From Phycisphaerales bacterium (GTDB lineage Bacteria > Planctomycetota > Phycisphaerae > Phycisphaerales > SM1A02), in assembly GCA_030748575.1 (NCBI GenBank), contig JASMLR010000002.1, positions 230,069-294,068 of the forward strand: a DNA stretch of 64,000 bases. The letters run 5' to 3'. This document shows, one piece after another, positions 43,326-52,435 of the stretch (position 1 is its first letter; every line of letters starts with the position of its first letter). The translations under genes were made by a program, and so were the position numbers. The notes under the pieces were generated by a model. The model had not been told where the DNA came from and did no database searches. It saw only the letters and a list, made by a program, of their open reading frames with translations.

Positions 43326-44663
43326 TCAGTTCTCTCGATACTCGAGGATTCGCACGGGCAGGGTTGAACGATCGACCACCACGTGGATTTCCGCGACCTC
43401 GTCAGTTGCGTCACTTCTTCCTCGGGAGGAGATGGTGAACACGTTGCTGTCGGTCCCGAACATCGGCAGCAACTGCTCCAGCGTGGCCTGGTCGGCCCCT
43501 GAGAGATCCCAGAAGTCCACGAGGCTGGGCAGTCCGTTGGCCCGCTGGGTGCGGAGGGCGAGCAGGGCGTCCACGAGCCGCTCGTTCTCCTTGAACATGG
43601 CGTAGAGCGTCTCTGGGGGCACGGTGTTGATGTTGATGCGGCCGAAGTCCCTTCGGTGCAGGGGTGTGAGGCTGGTCTCGGAGAGGATCACCGCCACTTC
43701 GTCCGGGGTCCATGTCAGATCGATCTGGACTTCGCCCTCGTCAGACTCCGCTTCGCTCGCGGCCTCTGGGGCCGCGCCCAAGTTCGCCACGAGGGAACTG
43801 GCCTCAATCTCACCGGCCACGGCGTCATTGATCAGTTTGTCGGCCTTCTGCGGGCTGAGTTCCAGACCGAGCAATTCGAATCGCTCCATGAGTTCTGGTC
43901 CGTCGGTGGCCAGCAGCCAGATTCTGGGCAGCCCGCTCGTCGTCGCGCCGTCGGCGACCGATTGCACCGTGAGCATGCGAGCCCATCCACCATCGAGCAC
44001 CCCCGACTCGTTGTCCCACGGAAGCGTCTCATCCCCGTCGTCCTCGGAAGGATCGAGCAGGTTGTTCATGTTCCAGTCTTCTCCGCGAATGTCCTCCGGC
44101 TCGACACCCGCGACCAGTTCCAGTTCAGCCACGCTTTGAAGCGGCGCATTCCTCGGCTCATATCGAGCGTTGAGCGACAGGTAGTAGTCACGTTCCACGC
44201 CGAACTCACTGGGCTCGTCGTCTTCGTCAATCCAGTCTTCAATGGCGGCGAAAACGCCCCAGGAGAGCGGGCCGAACATGACGTCCATGTACCCGCGATG
44301 CGGGCCGTTCACATTCAACCTGGCGTGTTCGTCCAGTGGCCCCGCAAAGGGCACCGGGCTGTCGCCTGAGGCGTGCTGGATGATCCAGTCGCCACCTTCG
44401 ACCGTGCCGGCATGGACGTTTTCAAGATCACGAATGAGCGCATACGCGTCGTCCGGTATCGGATAACGCGTATGAGTCGCGAGTTGCGCGATGGTCGCCT
44501 CGACGCCCGCTCGGGCCGCCCATCTGGCCCGAATGCGTTCCATAGAGTCCCGGCCGAGCATGGCCATTCGGTTGGTTCCCACCTGCAGCGCCGCGACGAG
44601 CAACGCCGTCAGGGTGAGTCCCCACAGGACCACGACCATGGCTGTTCCGCGTCGGCAGGTCAT
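43326..44663 (-). CDS. gspK: Type II secretion minor pseudopilin GspK
   Basis: 445 residues from ATG 44663, in an ATGA overlap with gspJ; the 579-residue ORF adds out-of-frame sequence. The N-terminus RRGTAMVVVLWGLTLTALLVAAL is a prepilin-like leader and helix without Glu5, as usual for GspK. The large globular domain contains the helix-hairpin-helix-like region INTVPPETLYAMF and the acidic DWIDEDDEPSEFGVERDYY block that binds calcium in relatives. GspK caps the pseudopilus tip with I and J. Confidence 0.9.
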   Translation of the reverse strand: MTCRRGTAMVVVLWGLTLTALLVAALQVGTNRMAMLGRDSMERIRARWAARAGVEATIAQLATHTRYPIPDDAYALIRDLENVHAGTVEGGDWIIQHASGDSPVPFAGPLDEHARLNVNGPHRGYMDVMFGPLSWGVFAAIEDWIDEDDEPSEFGVERDYYLSLNARYEPRNAPLQSVAELELVAGVEPEDIRGEDWNMNNLLDPSEDDGDETLPWDNESGVLDGGWARMLTVQSVADGATTSGLPRIWLLATDGPELMERFELLGLELSPQKADKLINDAVAGEIEASSLVANLGAAPEAASEAESDEGEVQIDLTWTPDEVAVILSETSLTPLHRRDFGRININTVPPETLYAMFKENERLVDALLALRTQRANGLPSLVDFWDLSGADQATLEQLLPMFGTDSNVFTISSRGRSDATDEVAEIHVVVDRSTLPVRILEYREN

Positions 44664-45601
44664 CGGGGACTTCCTCCCGAGCCGCCCTGATTGAGTGTTG
44701 CATTGCCGTCCGGCCCGATGATCACGGTGCCCGCCGGCGTCTCGATGGTCTGGCCGGGGACGCCCCCGCCCGAGGCTGCTGACGTGCCATCGGTGTCGAT
44801 GAGCCCTCCGCCGGGGGTGGCCGTCGGGGTGCGTGGAATGGGTGGGGGGGTACTGGTCGCCACTGCGTTGACGACATCGTCGTAGAGCTCCGGCTCCAGC
44901 CCGAAGCGGTCCATGATGTCCTCGGCAAGCCGCGCGTCGGCCACCTCGAATGGCATGCGGCTGCGGTCGACGGGGACCACCGTGCGGAGCGTTGCGATGG
45001 GGTGGCCGGCCGTGGGCAGTCCCGGCTCGGCGCCGGTGGCTGTGACGGTCACGCGGAAGGCCCACGGGAGGCCGTCTTCGTCACTGTCCCACTCCTCATG
45101 CCAACTGATGCCGTTCCACGCTTCGATGTCCATCTCGGTGACCCCTTCGACGACCGGGGTGACGATGCCACCGCCGCGGGGATACCCGTCAGGCATGGGG
45201 TCGCGTCGGGCCAGCAGCATCGGGCCGAGATCATCTTCTTCCACGCGGTAGTGGGTCTCGAACTCAAGCCCGTCGCCGTTGTACGTGATGTCGCGGGTCG
45301 CCTGAAGCCGGTTGTTGAAGAGGAGAATCTCGTCTCGCGCGACCACCTCGCCGTCACGGGTCGAGTCTGCATTGAGCAGCAGCACGCGGGTGTAGAACAG
45401 GTCCTCTCGTCGGAGTACGGATGCGAGGTCGCGTCGAACCATGCGAAGTGCGGAGTCTGCCCGCAGGTGGGCGTCGATTCTGTCTCGTGTGGCATTCTTC
45501 GATTTGACGACTTGCTGCATCGCTACGCCCATTGCAACCAATACAGCCGCCAGCAAGACGCCTGCCAGCAGAAACTCCACCATGGTGAATCCACGGCGCA
45601 T
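44660..45601 (-). CDS. gspJ: Type II secretion minor pseudopilin GspJ
   Basis: 313 residues. The prepilin motif is RRG/FTMVEFLLAGVLLAAVLVAMG with Glu5. The start is ambiguous: GTG at 45604 makes a GTGA, and ATG at 45601 a TGATG, with the preceding stop; the ATG is used here. The body has ALRMVRRDLASVLRRED and GLEFETHYRVEEDD, in line with GspJ. The tail is low-complexity (Gly, Thr, Pro), which is longer than usual. Confidence 0.85.
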   Translation of the reverse strand: MRRGFTMVEFLLAGVLLAAVLVAMGVAMQQVVKSKNATRDRIDAHLRADSALRMVRRDLASVLRREDLFYTRVLLLNADSTRDGEVVARDEILLFNNRLQATRDITYNGDGLEFETHYRVEEDDLGPMLLARRDPMPDGYPRGGGIVTPVVEGVTEMDIEAWNGISWHEEWDSDEDGLPWAFRVTVTATGAEPGLPTAGHPIATLRTVVPVDRSRMPFEVADARLAEDIMDRFGLEPELYDDVVNAVATSTPPPIPRTPTATPGGGLIDTDGTSAASGGGVPGQTIETPAGTVIIGPDGNATLNQGGSGGSPR

Positions 45602-46095
45602 CACGGCTCCGACCCCAGACCGGATTCATCGTCGGCTCCCCATTGCCGCTCCTCGCGGTCCAACGGCTCCTCGGGCTTCCAATCGAATGGGTCGTCAACG
45701 ATGTCGCCTTGCCGCGGCGCGACCTTGGTGGCGATCCGCACGGACATCGGCCCGGAACGATCCTGCCAGGTCACGGTTGCTGCGACGTCCCACGGCCCCC
45801 AGTCGCTGGGCTGGTTCATGTCCAGAACCCATTCGTATCGATCGAATGGCGGGTCAAAGTAGCCGGATGTCGGTTCGCTCTGCGAGTACAGCGAAGGCCC
45901 CACCGCAACGACCATGGCAAGCGCCTCGTCTGCCAGCCAGGAGGCGGTGAGTCGTCGTTCACCCGTCTGCTCGGCCCGCAACGCCTGGCTTGCCAGTGAC
46001 AACGTGACGCTGAGCCCGACCCCGAGCATGAGCGCGGCGAGGATGACGTCCAGAAGGGCGACGCCGCGGGCGTTGAAGGTTCGAGGGGGCGACAT
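45601..46095 (-). CDS. gspI: Type II secretion minor pseudopilin GspI-like
   Basis: 164 residues from ATG 46095, one base shared with the gspH stop (TGATG). The N-terminus is RG/VALLDVILAALMLGVGLSVTLS: the prepilin helix is clear but mature position 5 is Asp where Glu is nearly universal. The following RRLTASWLADEALAMV agrees with GspI. Asp can keep the charge that docks the pilin into the pseudopilus, so it is probably functional. A Trp/Asp-rich tail ends the protein. Confidence 0.8.
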   Translation of the reverse strand: MSPPRTFNARGVALLDVILAALMLGVGLSVTLSLASQALRAEQTGERRLTASWLADEALAMVVAVGPSLYSQSEPTSGYFDPPFDRYEWVLDMNQPSDWGPWDVAATVTWQDRSGPMSVRIATKVAPRQGDIVDDPFDWKPEEPLDREERQWGADDESGLGSEP

Positions 46096-46679
46096 CACCA
46101 GTCTTCCTGCCACTGCCCCGACCGGTCGAGGTCCGTGGGTGTACGCGAGATGGCTCCGACTGGTTCACCTCGCATGGAATCCACCCGAATCGGTCGCCAG
46201 GCATTGCCTGACAGAATGAGCGTCACCGTCCTTGGCATCCTCGGGTCACGGCTCTGCAGCGTCACCTCAAGCCTCGGCCGGGGCTGCCCCGGGAGGTTCG
46301 TCACGGGTTTGAAAGTTGGGTCGACATGGTCGCCGTCGGCGAGAAACTCCATGTCCGACACCGAAATGGTGTCCGGGAGTCGCACCTCCGGAACGGAGAT
46401 GTCCTCGGCCCAACCGTCGTTGAACTCGTCTCGGTCGCCTCGTCTGATCAGAAGTTGGAGGCTGTTGCGGTCGGGGTTGGCTGAGATGCCGACGGGCTCA
46501 TTGGCGAACTCGCTTCGCATGGCGTACATGAGCAGGAGATCGCTGACTTTGTCGGAGGCCAGGTCAAACTCGCGGTTCGCGGCACCGGTCAATCGACTCA
46601 CCAGTACGGTTGCCAGCGCTGCCACCAGCACGGTGACCACAATGACCTCGATCAACGTGAATCCGCGGCGACCGGTCAT
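46095..46679 (-). CDS. gspH: Type II secretion pseudopilin GspH-like
   Basis: 194 residues from ATG 46679, 4 bp after gspG. The leader and helix are TGRRG/FTLIEVIVVTVLVAALATVLV with Glu5. The globular part is beta rich (LQLLIRRGDRDEFNDGW, RLPDTISVSDMEFLADGD), in agreement with GspH/FimT-like minor pseudopilins. The 3' end overlaps gspI by one base. Confidence 0.85.
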   Translation of the reverse strand: MTGRRGFTLIEVIVVTVLVAALATVLVSRLTGAANREFDLASDKVSDLLLMYAMRSEFANEPVGISANPDRNSLQLLIRRGDRDEFNDGWAEDISVPEVRLPDTISVSDMEFLADGDHVDPTFKPVTNLPGQPRPRLEVTLQSRDPRMPRTVTLILSGNAWRPIRVDSMRGEPVGAISRTPTDLDRSGQWQEDW

Positions 46680-46683
46680 GGCC

Positions 46684-47121
46684 CTACTGTGTGACGTCCG
46701 CGTTGGCCTGCTCGCCACCTGGCGCGCCGTCGCCGCCGAGGGAGAGAATGTCAAAGTCGTAATTCTCAACGCCCGGCACAACGACGATGAACTCATTGCC
46801 CCAGGGGTCGATCACATCGGTCTTCTTGGGCAGATACGGGCCGCCCGGGCCGCCGCCTTCGTCGGGCCGCATCGTGAGCACGTTCAGGTCGAAGTTGTCC
46901 TCGGGCGAGGCTGCGACGTCGATCATGTACAGCGTGTAGGCCTGGCTGATCTTGGCTGCCTGGCTTCGCGCGATTTCAGACTGGCCGCGGCCGAACACAC
47001 CGGTGAGCCGCGTGGCGACGACGGTCATGAGCAGCGCCAGGACGGTGACGATGACGATGACCTCGACGAGCGTGAAGCCACGGCGGATCGTCCGAGTTCG
47101 TCGCGATGGGTGACGGTGCAT
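46684..47121 (-). CDS. gspG: Type II secretion major pseudopilin GspG
   Basis: 145 residues from ATG 47121, with GGGAG 8 nt upstream; the longer form would begin at a TTG in the gspF stop region. The helix is RRG/FTLVEVIVIVTVLALLMTVV. The C-terminal mark is VIDPWGNEFIVVV...YDFDILSLGGDGAPGG, the calcium-binding loop region of GspG. It polymerises into the pseudopilus that pushes substrates through the secretin. A perfect palindrome lies just upstream of its leader. Confidence 0.93.
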   Translation of the reverse strand: MHRHPSRRTRTIRRGFTLVEVIVIVTVLALLMTVVATRLTGVFGRGQSEIARSQAAKISQAYTLYMIDVAASPEDNFDLNVLTMRPDEGGGPGGPYLPKKTDVIDPWGNEFIVVVPGVENYDFDILSLGGDGAPGGEQANADVTQ

Positions 47122-47134
47122 GGTGGGATCTCCC

Positions 47135-47151
47135 GGCCGGTTCAACCGGCC
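47135..47151 (-). promoter_or_regulatory. Palindrome at the gspF-gspG junction
   Basis: GGCCGGTT-C-AACCGGCC, eight perfect bases per arm, overlaps the gspF stop codon and ends 13 nt before the gspG start. It could form an RNA hairpin that stabilises or separates the gspG transcript, or bind a dimeric protein. Confidence 0.45.
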
Positions 47152-48383
47152 AGATTCTGAAGTTCGAGGAGTGGAAGAAGAATGGCGGCAAGGACGAACG
47201 CGCCGAGCGCCGCCATGATGATGATGAGAAGCGGGGGAAAGGCCTTGGTAAAGAGCTTGATGGACACGTTGACCTGCCGATCAAAGGCGGTCGCTGCGTG
47301 TGAGAGCATGGTTTCAAGCCGGCCGGACCGCTCTCCCAGGTTTACGACCTGCACGAGCAGCGGCGGGAAGAGTCCGGATTTCTCCAGCGGGTCGGCGAGG
47401 GGCTTGCCTTCGGTGACCTGAGACTGAACGGTGTCAATGGCTTCCATCATGGCGGTATTGACGAGCGTGTCCCGCGTGATGTTCAGGCACTCCAGAAGGG
47501 GCAGGCCGGCAGCGGCGAGCGTGCCCATGGTCCGCGTGAAGCGAGCCACGGCGATGTCTCGGAGCAGTCTGCCGAGCACTGGAACCCGAAGTTTCCACGC
47601 GTCCCATCGCAGCCGGTTCTCCGGCGCCGCAATCCAGAACCGCCACCCCATGACCGACAACACGGCGATGGCGATACACACCAGCCACCACGAGGCAAGA
47701 AAGTCGGAGATGCTCAGGAGCATGCGAGTGGGCAGCGGCAGCGTCTTGACGCCGGCTGCCAGCAGCGGCTCCATCAGTCGCGGGATCAGCACGGTGACCA
47801 GAATGATCGCGCTTGAGAGAATCAGGGTGGCGACGATCAGCGGGTAGAACACGGCGCCGACCACCTCACGCCGCAACTCGATGCCACGCTCCAGAAGGTC
47901 GGCCAGTTGATGCAGCACGACGCTGCTCTCGCCCGAGGCGTCTGCGGCGCGAAGCATGCCCAGAATGAGATCGTCGAAGGGGGGGCCGTAGGAGGAGCCA
48001 GCCTTGTGGAGCGATTCGCCCGCCTCGACCCGCTCGATGAGATGGTCCAGGACCGCCTCTGGCCCCTTGCCCGCGGCTTGTCGGCGAATGGTCCTGAGGG
48101 CGGTCACCAGGGGAAGGCCGGCTTCCAGTGCAGTTGCAAGCTCACGCACCAGTGCGGCGATTTCGGTCTTCCGCATGGAGGGCCGTCCGGTACGCCGTCG
48201 CCGCGCCGCTGCGACCTTCGGCCGGCCGGGCTGACGATCCGACGCTGCGGTCGCGACGATGGCCGTGGCCGTCTCACCACGCTGCAGCAGCATGCGGTTG
48301 GCGTCCGCTCTGCTCGCTGCTTCGAGGACGCCTCGTCGCTGAGCCCCGGTCGCCGAGATGGCTTCGTACTCGAAGACTGGCAT
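47142..48383 (-). CDS. gspF: Type II secretion inner-membrane platform protein GspF
   Basis: 413 residues. N-terminal PVFEYEAISATGAQRRGVLEA is the usual entry. Two GspF repeats are visible, each with a GxPL...L pattern (ALEAGLPLVTALRTI and TLAAAGLPLLECLNI), plus FYPLIVATLILSSAIILVTVLIP and a final helix FPPLLIIIMAALGAFVLAAI. A basic linker (RRRRTGRPSMRKTE) separates the N-terminal region. The gene starts 6 bp after gspE. GspF is the rotor-like base of the pseudopilus assembly. Confidence 0.94.
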   Translation of the reverse strand: MPVFEYEAISATGAQRRGVLEAASRADANRMLLQRGETATAIVATAASDRQPGRPKVAAARRRRTGRPSMRKTEIAALVRELATALEAGLPLVTALRTIRRQAAGKGPEAVLDHLIERVEAGESLHKAGSSYGPPFDDLILGMLRAADASGESSVVLHQLADLLERGIELRREVVGAVFYPLIVATLILSSAIILVTVLIPRLMEPLLAAGVKTLPLPTRMLLSISDFLASWWLVCIAIAVLSVMGWRFWIAAPENRLRWDAWKLRVPVLGRLLRDIAVARFTRTMGTLAAAGLPLLECLNITRDTLVNTAMMEAIDTVQSQVTEGKPLADPLEKSGLFPPLLVQVVNLGERSGRLETMLSHAATAFDRQVNVSIKLFTKAFPPLLIIIMAALGAFVLAAILLPLLELQNLAG

Positions 48384-48389
48384 GGGGGC

Positions 48390-50042
48390 CTACTCGTAGA
48401 GTTCCTCGGCGTCCTGCGTGGCGCGAAGCACTTCCGCGATCGTCGTGACGCCTTCTCGCGCGCGGTCCATGCCGTCTTCCCGCATGGTGTGGAAGTCCTT
48501 CGGCAGTGCCGAGCTGAGGGCCGCGGCCGCCGCCCCCGTGGCTATGGCTTGTCGCAACTCGCCATGGATCGAGAGCAGTTCAAAGAAGCCGACGCGGCCG
48601 CGATAGCCGCTGCCATTGCACTTGTCACAGCCGGCGCCCTTCCAGGCGTGCCCTTCAAATGCATCACGCTCTTCCTTGCGGATCCTGGCCGCGACGTCTT
48701 CCGAGAGCGGAACCCGCGTGCGGCAGTGCTCGCAGATCCGGCGTCCCAGCCGCTGGGCGAGCAGGCCCTCAAGGACCGAAGCGACGAGGTATGGCTCGGC
48801 CCCCATGTCCACGAGGCGTCCAATGGAACTCACGGCGTCGTTGGTATGCAGGGTGGAGAGAATGAGGTGGCCGGTCAGGGCGGAACGAATGGCAATGTCC
48901 GCGGTCTCGCCGTCGCGAATCTCGCCCACCAGCACAATGTCCGGATCCTGCCGAAGGATCGATCGGAGTCCCGACGCGAAGGTCAGGCCTCGCTTGGCAT
49001 TGACCGGGATCTGATTGATGCCGTTCAGCTCGTACTCGACCGGATCTTCGATCGTGATGATCTTTCGGCTCGGGTCGAAGATGCGGGTCAGGGACGCATA
49101 GAGCGTTGTCGTCTTGCCCGAGCCGGTGGGGCCCGTGTTCAACAGAATCCCGTGAGGCTTGGAGAGCAGGCGGTCCATCGACGCCTGCAGTTCCGGCCGC
49201 AGGCCAAGCGTGTCGAAGTCGAGACGCAACTGGCTCTTGTCGAGGATTCGCATGACGACCGATTCGCCGTAGAGCGTCGGCACAGTCGACACACGAATGT
49301 CGATCTTGCGGCCTTCGTATCGGAGCGAGATCTTGCCATCCTGCGGCACGTATCGCTCGGCGATATTCATGCCGGCCATGATCTTGATACGCCCGATCAA
49401 CGCCGGCTGAAGATGCTTCGGCGGAGGTGGCTGTGTATGCAGCACGCCATCGATGCGGTATCGCACCGTCAGTTCCTGCTCGAACGGCTCGACATGAACA
49501 TCGCTTGTGCGCGACTGGATCGCCTCGATCAGGATGAGGTTGACGAGGTTGACGAGGGTCGGCTCCTCCGCCATGCGGTGGAGATCGTCGGTCTCAAAGG
49601 CGTCCAGATTGTGCTCAAGGTCGTTGTCGCCGTCCTCGGTCTGCCCTCCGAGGAGATCCGCCATCTTGGATGCGGTCGTGCCGTAGTGCTTTCGGAGGAG
49701 TTCGGCGAAAATGCCGGGCTCCATGCCCTCCCGCTCGACTTCACGTTCGCACCGGACCGAGATCTCATCCGCCGCCTCGGTATCGAGGGGGTCGAACATG
49801 GCAAGCACCAACTTGTCCGCCCGCACGGCGATTGGAACAACCCGCAGCCGCACCGCGGTCTCGGGTTCCACAAGCGTGATCGCATCGGCCTCCGCCTCGA
49901 CCGGCTTCTCGTGCCAGGGAAGGTTCAGAATCCTGGCACGCTCGCGAATGGCCGCAGCTTGTTCGTCGAGCGTTCGTGCCGCCGTCAGCGTTTCCTCGCC
50001 TGGCTCAACGGCGGCATCGAATTGTGTGGGGTCGCGATCCAT
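48390..50042 (-). CDS. gspE: Type II secretion ATPase GspE
   Basis: 550 residues. N1E/N2E-like domain to about 160, then the AAA-type ATPase. Walker A is GPTGSGKTTT (304-313), the Asp box lies in IEDPVEYELNGINQIPVN, Walker B is VGEIRD (372-377), and the His box is TGHLILSTLHTNDA. Two CxxC pairs, CEHC (437-440) and CDKC (472-475), form the zinc-binding module that marks GspE/PilB types. It powers pseudopilus assembly. It starts 6 bp after the first gene of the operon. Confidence 0.95.
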   Translation of the reverse strand: MDRDPTQFDAAVEPGEETLTAARTLDEQAAAIRERARILNLPWHEKPVEAEADAITLVEPETAVRLRVVPIAVRADKLVLAMFDPLDTEAADEISVRCEREVEREGMEPGIFAELLRKHYGTTASKMADLLGGQTEDGDNDLEHNLDAFETDDLHRMAEEPTLVNLVNLILIEAIQSRTSDVHVEPFEQELTVRYRIDGVLHTQPPPPKHLQPALIGRIKIMAGMNIAERYVPQDGKISLRYEGRKIDIRVSTVPTLYGESVVMRILDKSQLRLDFDTLGLRPELQASMDRLLSKPHGILLNTGPTGSGKTTTLYASLTRIFDPSRKIITIEDPVEYELNGINQIPVNAKRGLTFASGLRSILRQDPDIVLVGEIRDGETADIAIRSALTGHLILSTLHTNDAVSSIGRLVDMGAEPYLVASVLEGLLAQRLGRRICEHCRTRVPLSEDVAARIRKEERDAFEGHAWKGAGCDKCNGSGYRGRVGFFELLSIHGELRQAIATGAAAAALSSALPKDFHTMREDGMDRAREGVTTIAEVLRATQDAEELYE

Positions 50043-50048
50043 CGGAAC

Positions 50049-51401
50049 TCAGTCGTCGCCTCCGCGGCCGCCGGTCAGGCCGGCCGGCTTCGGCACGCCT
50101 GCGCCTCGCTTCTTGCCAAGGCCGTAGTCGGGATCCGGGCCGGCCGATCCGGAAGTGCTGATGCCTCCGCGGCCCTCACGCGTCTCCCGGCCCGCGTCAG
50201 GGTCTGCCTGCCGCTTTCTGGGCATGAAGCGTGCGGCACCATCCAGCGATGCGAAGAGATCGTCTCCGAGCAGGTCACGCAGCAACTGCACGTATCGGGC
50301 CGTAATCTTTCGCCGATCCTGATAGAGGGGGCGGGTGGGATCGTCCGGGCGAAGCATGGTCTGCCCATTGAGCCGCCGCAGGCGATTGGCAATCTTGGAC
50401 TCCTCCAACTCGGGCTGCCACGCCCGGGCCGTGTCCAGCAGGATCAGGTTGATCGCATTGAGTTCCCCCATGAACGCCGCATGGAGATCCTGGACGGCCG
50501 CGTACAACGAAGCGTTGTCGCGGATGGTCTGGTTTTTGAGCGCCGCGTTGAAGAGTCGTTCCTCCGGCGTCACGCGGAAGATGCGTGCGTATCCAAACTG
50601 CAGGGCCTTGCGGCGAAACGTCGGTCCATCGGCTGCGAGCAGCGGAGCGATGGTCTCGATGGCGTGGTCGTTGATGTCTCGGATCCGGATACGCACATCG
50701 AGTTCCTTCCGCCGCCGTCGCAGGTCCTCTTCGTTGGAGGAGTCTGCCTTGATCTGCTGGATCAGGTTCAGCCCCTGATTCGAGACGTCGGCTCGTTCCC
50801 GCAGTGCGGCGCCGAGTGAGAACTCCCATTCGGACATGGCGGCTGCGAGCGGCGTATCTGGTTTCACTTCGTAGGGAAGGTCTCGAAGGATGTGCTCAAT
50901 GTTGGTGCTCTCGCCCCAGAGCTGTCCCTGAGGAAGCAGTTTTTCCCGCTCCAGTCGACGGTTGAATGCGGTCCAGAGCGCCTGCTGGTCGGCGTCGAGA
51001 ATCACGCGGACGTTGTCGACGAGCTGTCTTCCGAGGACGTCTCGCTGTCCTGCCCAGCCCTGAATGGGTGACAGCACCGCCGCGACGATCGCGTCCTTGT
51101 CGTCTCCCAACGCTCCAACGTTGTGGGCGACATCTTCGACCTGCATCTGCATGGCATCAATGCCGGCGTGAAACTCGCGTTCGTAGTCGTCGAAAATGAC
51201 TTCCGTGATGGCCTGCTGCTCTTCGGTCAGGTTGAGACCTTCGATGAACAGCAGCAGATCGCGGCTGAAGTACTCAGGCTTCATGAGGCCGGGGATCCCG
51301 GTCAGCCCCTGCGCGAAGCTCGACGCGGCGAAGATGCACACGCCGATGACGCTCGCGATGGGATGGAGGCGTCTCTTGCAGGGCACGGTAGGGGCGGACA
51401 T
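50049..51401 (-). CDS. Exported helical protein of unknown function, first gene of the secretion operon
   Basis: 450 residues with a signal peptide ending SSFAQ. The mature protein is helical and charged. NLTEEQQAITEVIFDDYEREFHAG resembles the LTxxQ pattern of Spy/CpxP-like periplasmic proteins and may be repeated once more (VILDADQQALWTAFNRRLE). The C-terminus is basic and Gly-rich. It lies 6 bp before gspE, so it is probably cotranscribed with the type II genes. A role in secretion, or as a periplasmic chaperone, is inferred from context only. No confident -10 was found upstream. Confidence 0.75.
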   Translation of the reverse strand: MSAPTVPCKRRLHPIASVIGVCIFAASSFAQGLTGIPGLMKPEYFSRDLLLFIEGLNLTEEQQAITEVIFDDYEREFHAGIDAMQMQVEDVAHNVGALGDDKDAIVAAVLSPIQGWAGQRDVLGRQLVDNVRVILDADQQALWTAFNRRLEREKLLPQGQLWGESTNIEHILRDLPYEVKPDTPLAAAMSEWEFSLGAALRERADVSNQGLNLIQQIKADSSNEEDLRRRRKELDVRIRIRDINDHAIETIAPLLAADGPTFRRKALQFGYARIFRVTPEERLFNAALKNQTIRDNASLYAAVQDLHAAFMGELNAINLILLDTARAWQPELEESKIANRLRRLNGQTMLRPDDPTRPLYQDRRKITARYVQLLRDLLGDDLFASLDGAARFMPRKRQADPDAGRETREGRGGISTSGSAGPDPDYGLGKKRGAGVPKPAGLTGGRGGDD

Positions 51402-51588
51402 GGTGGACTCCGAATGCTCTCTGGGGTGCTGGGCAGATCTCGATCTACTGGGTCCGGGTCACCTGTGCAGTGCTCCGTCAGGGCCAGTGTGGTCTCCAAC
51501 GGAGGACGTGCCCAGGTATGACACTGAAACCCGTGGAATCGCCCGCGATTGTATCGCCCGGGCGTCGGTGGCCCCGTTTCGGGGGCCT

Positions 51589-52281
51589 TCAGGAGGTTGT
51601 TCGCTGCTCGATTCGCTTCTCGGACACGGTCTGGACGATGCGATCGACGTAGATCCCGGGCGTATGCACCGTGTCGGGGTCCAGATCGCCGATGGGGACG
51701 ATTTCCTCAACCTCCGCAACCGTGACGGCGCCGCACATGGCTGCGGCTGGGTTGAAGTTGCGAGCGGTCTTCCGGTACAGAAGGTTGCCGGCCTCGTCGG
51801 CCTTCCACGCCTTGACCAGCGACAGATCGGCACGGATTCCGGCCTCCAGGACGTGCGGGACGCCATCGAAGTCCCGGTGCTCCTTGCCCTCCGCAACCAC
51901 GGTCCCCACGCCGGTACGGGTATAGAAGCCCGGGATTCCGGCGCCGCCGGCCCGCATTCGCTCGGCCAGCGTGCCTTGCGGCGTGAATTCCACCTCCAGT
52001 TCGCCGGCGAGAAACTGCCGCTCAAACTCGGCGTTCTCTCCGACGTAAGAACTGACCATCCTGCGGATCTGCCGAGACTGCAGGAGCAGGCCGAGACCCC
52101 AGTCATCGACGCCCGCGTTGTTGGAGACCGCCGTCAATCCGGACACCCCCGAGTCTCGCAACGCGATGATCAGTTGTTCCGGGATGCCGCAGAGTCCGAA
52201 GCCCCCGACCGCCACGGTCATGTTCTCGCTGGTCAGCCCGTCCAGGGCGGCTTGTGCCGATGAATAGCGCTTGTCTGCCAT
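51589..52281 (-). CDS. CoA-transferase subunit A (succinyl-CoA:3-ketoacid type)
   Basis: 230 residues from ATG 52281. The family I CoA-transferase A signature is [18 protein letters not shown], followed by [16 protein letters not shown] and [18 protein letters not shown], then [15 protein letters not shown]. It normally pairs with subunit B, which carries the catalytic Glu, to move CoA between succinyl-CoA and acetoacetate. No B gene is present on either side. The 187-bp stretch to the secretion operon shows nothing notable. The 154-bp divergent region to the MFS gene holds no clear promoter. Confidence 0.9.
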   Translation of the reverse strand: MADKRYSSAQAALDGLTSENMTVAVGGFGLCGIPEQLIIALRDSGVSGLTAVSNNAGVDDWGLGLLLQSRQIRRMVSSYVGENAEFERQFLAGELEVEFTPQGTLAERMRAGGAGIPGFYTRTGVGTVVAEGKEHRDFDGVPHVLEAGIRADLSLVKAWKADEAGNLLYRKTARNFNPAAAMCGAVTVAEVEEIVPIGDLDPDTVHTPGIYVDRIVQTVSEKRIEQRTTS

Positions 52282-52435
52282 GGTATCTTCGCCGTCTGTC
52301 CCGGCGTCTCGCGGGACCTGTGGACTGGGTGTGTTGAGGAGCCGGACCGACAATGTCGAGCGCAGTGCCTGCCGAGCAGAATAGCGAGATCACTGGGCTG
52401 CATCGGGTCGCCGCTGCAGGACCGGAAGGCGCTGC

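Noticed and set aside
47907-50819. 970-residue plus-strand ORF
   Set aside because: It runs antisense through gspE, gspF and the secreted first gene, which have clear motifs (Walker A/B, GspF repeats). High GC keeps antisense frames open.
51402-51588. Missing CoA-transferase B subunit gene
   Set aside because: Read in all frames; the stretch is too short and shows no subunit B motif.
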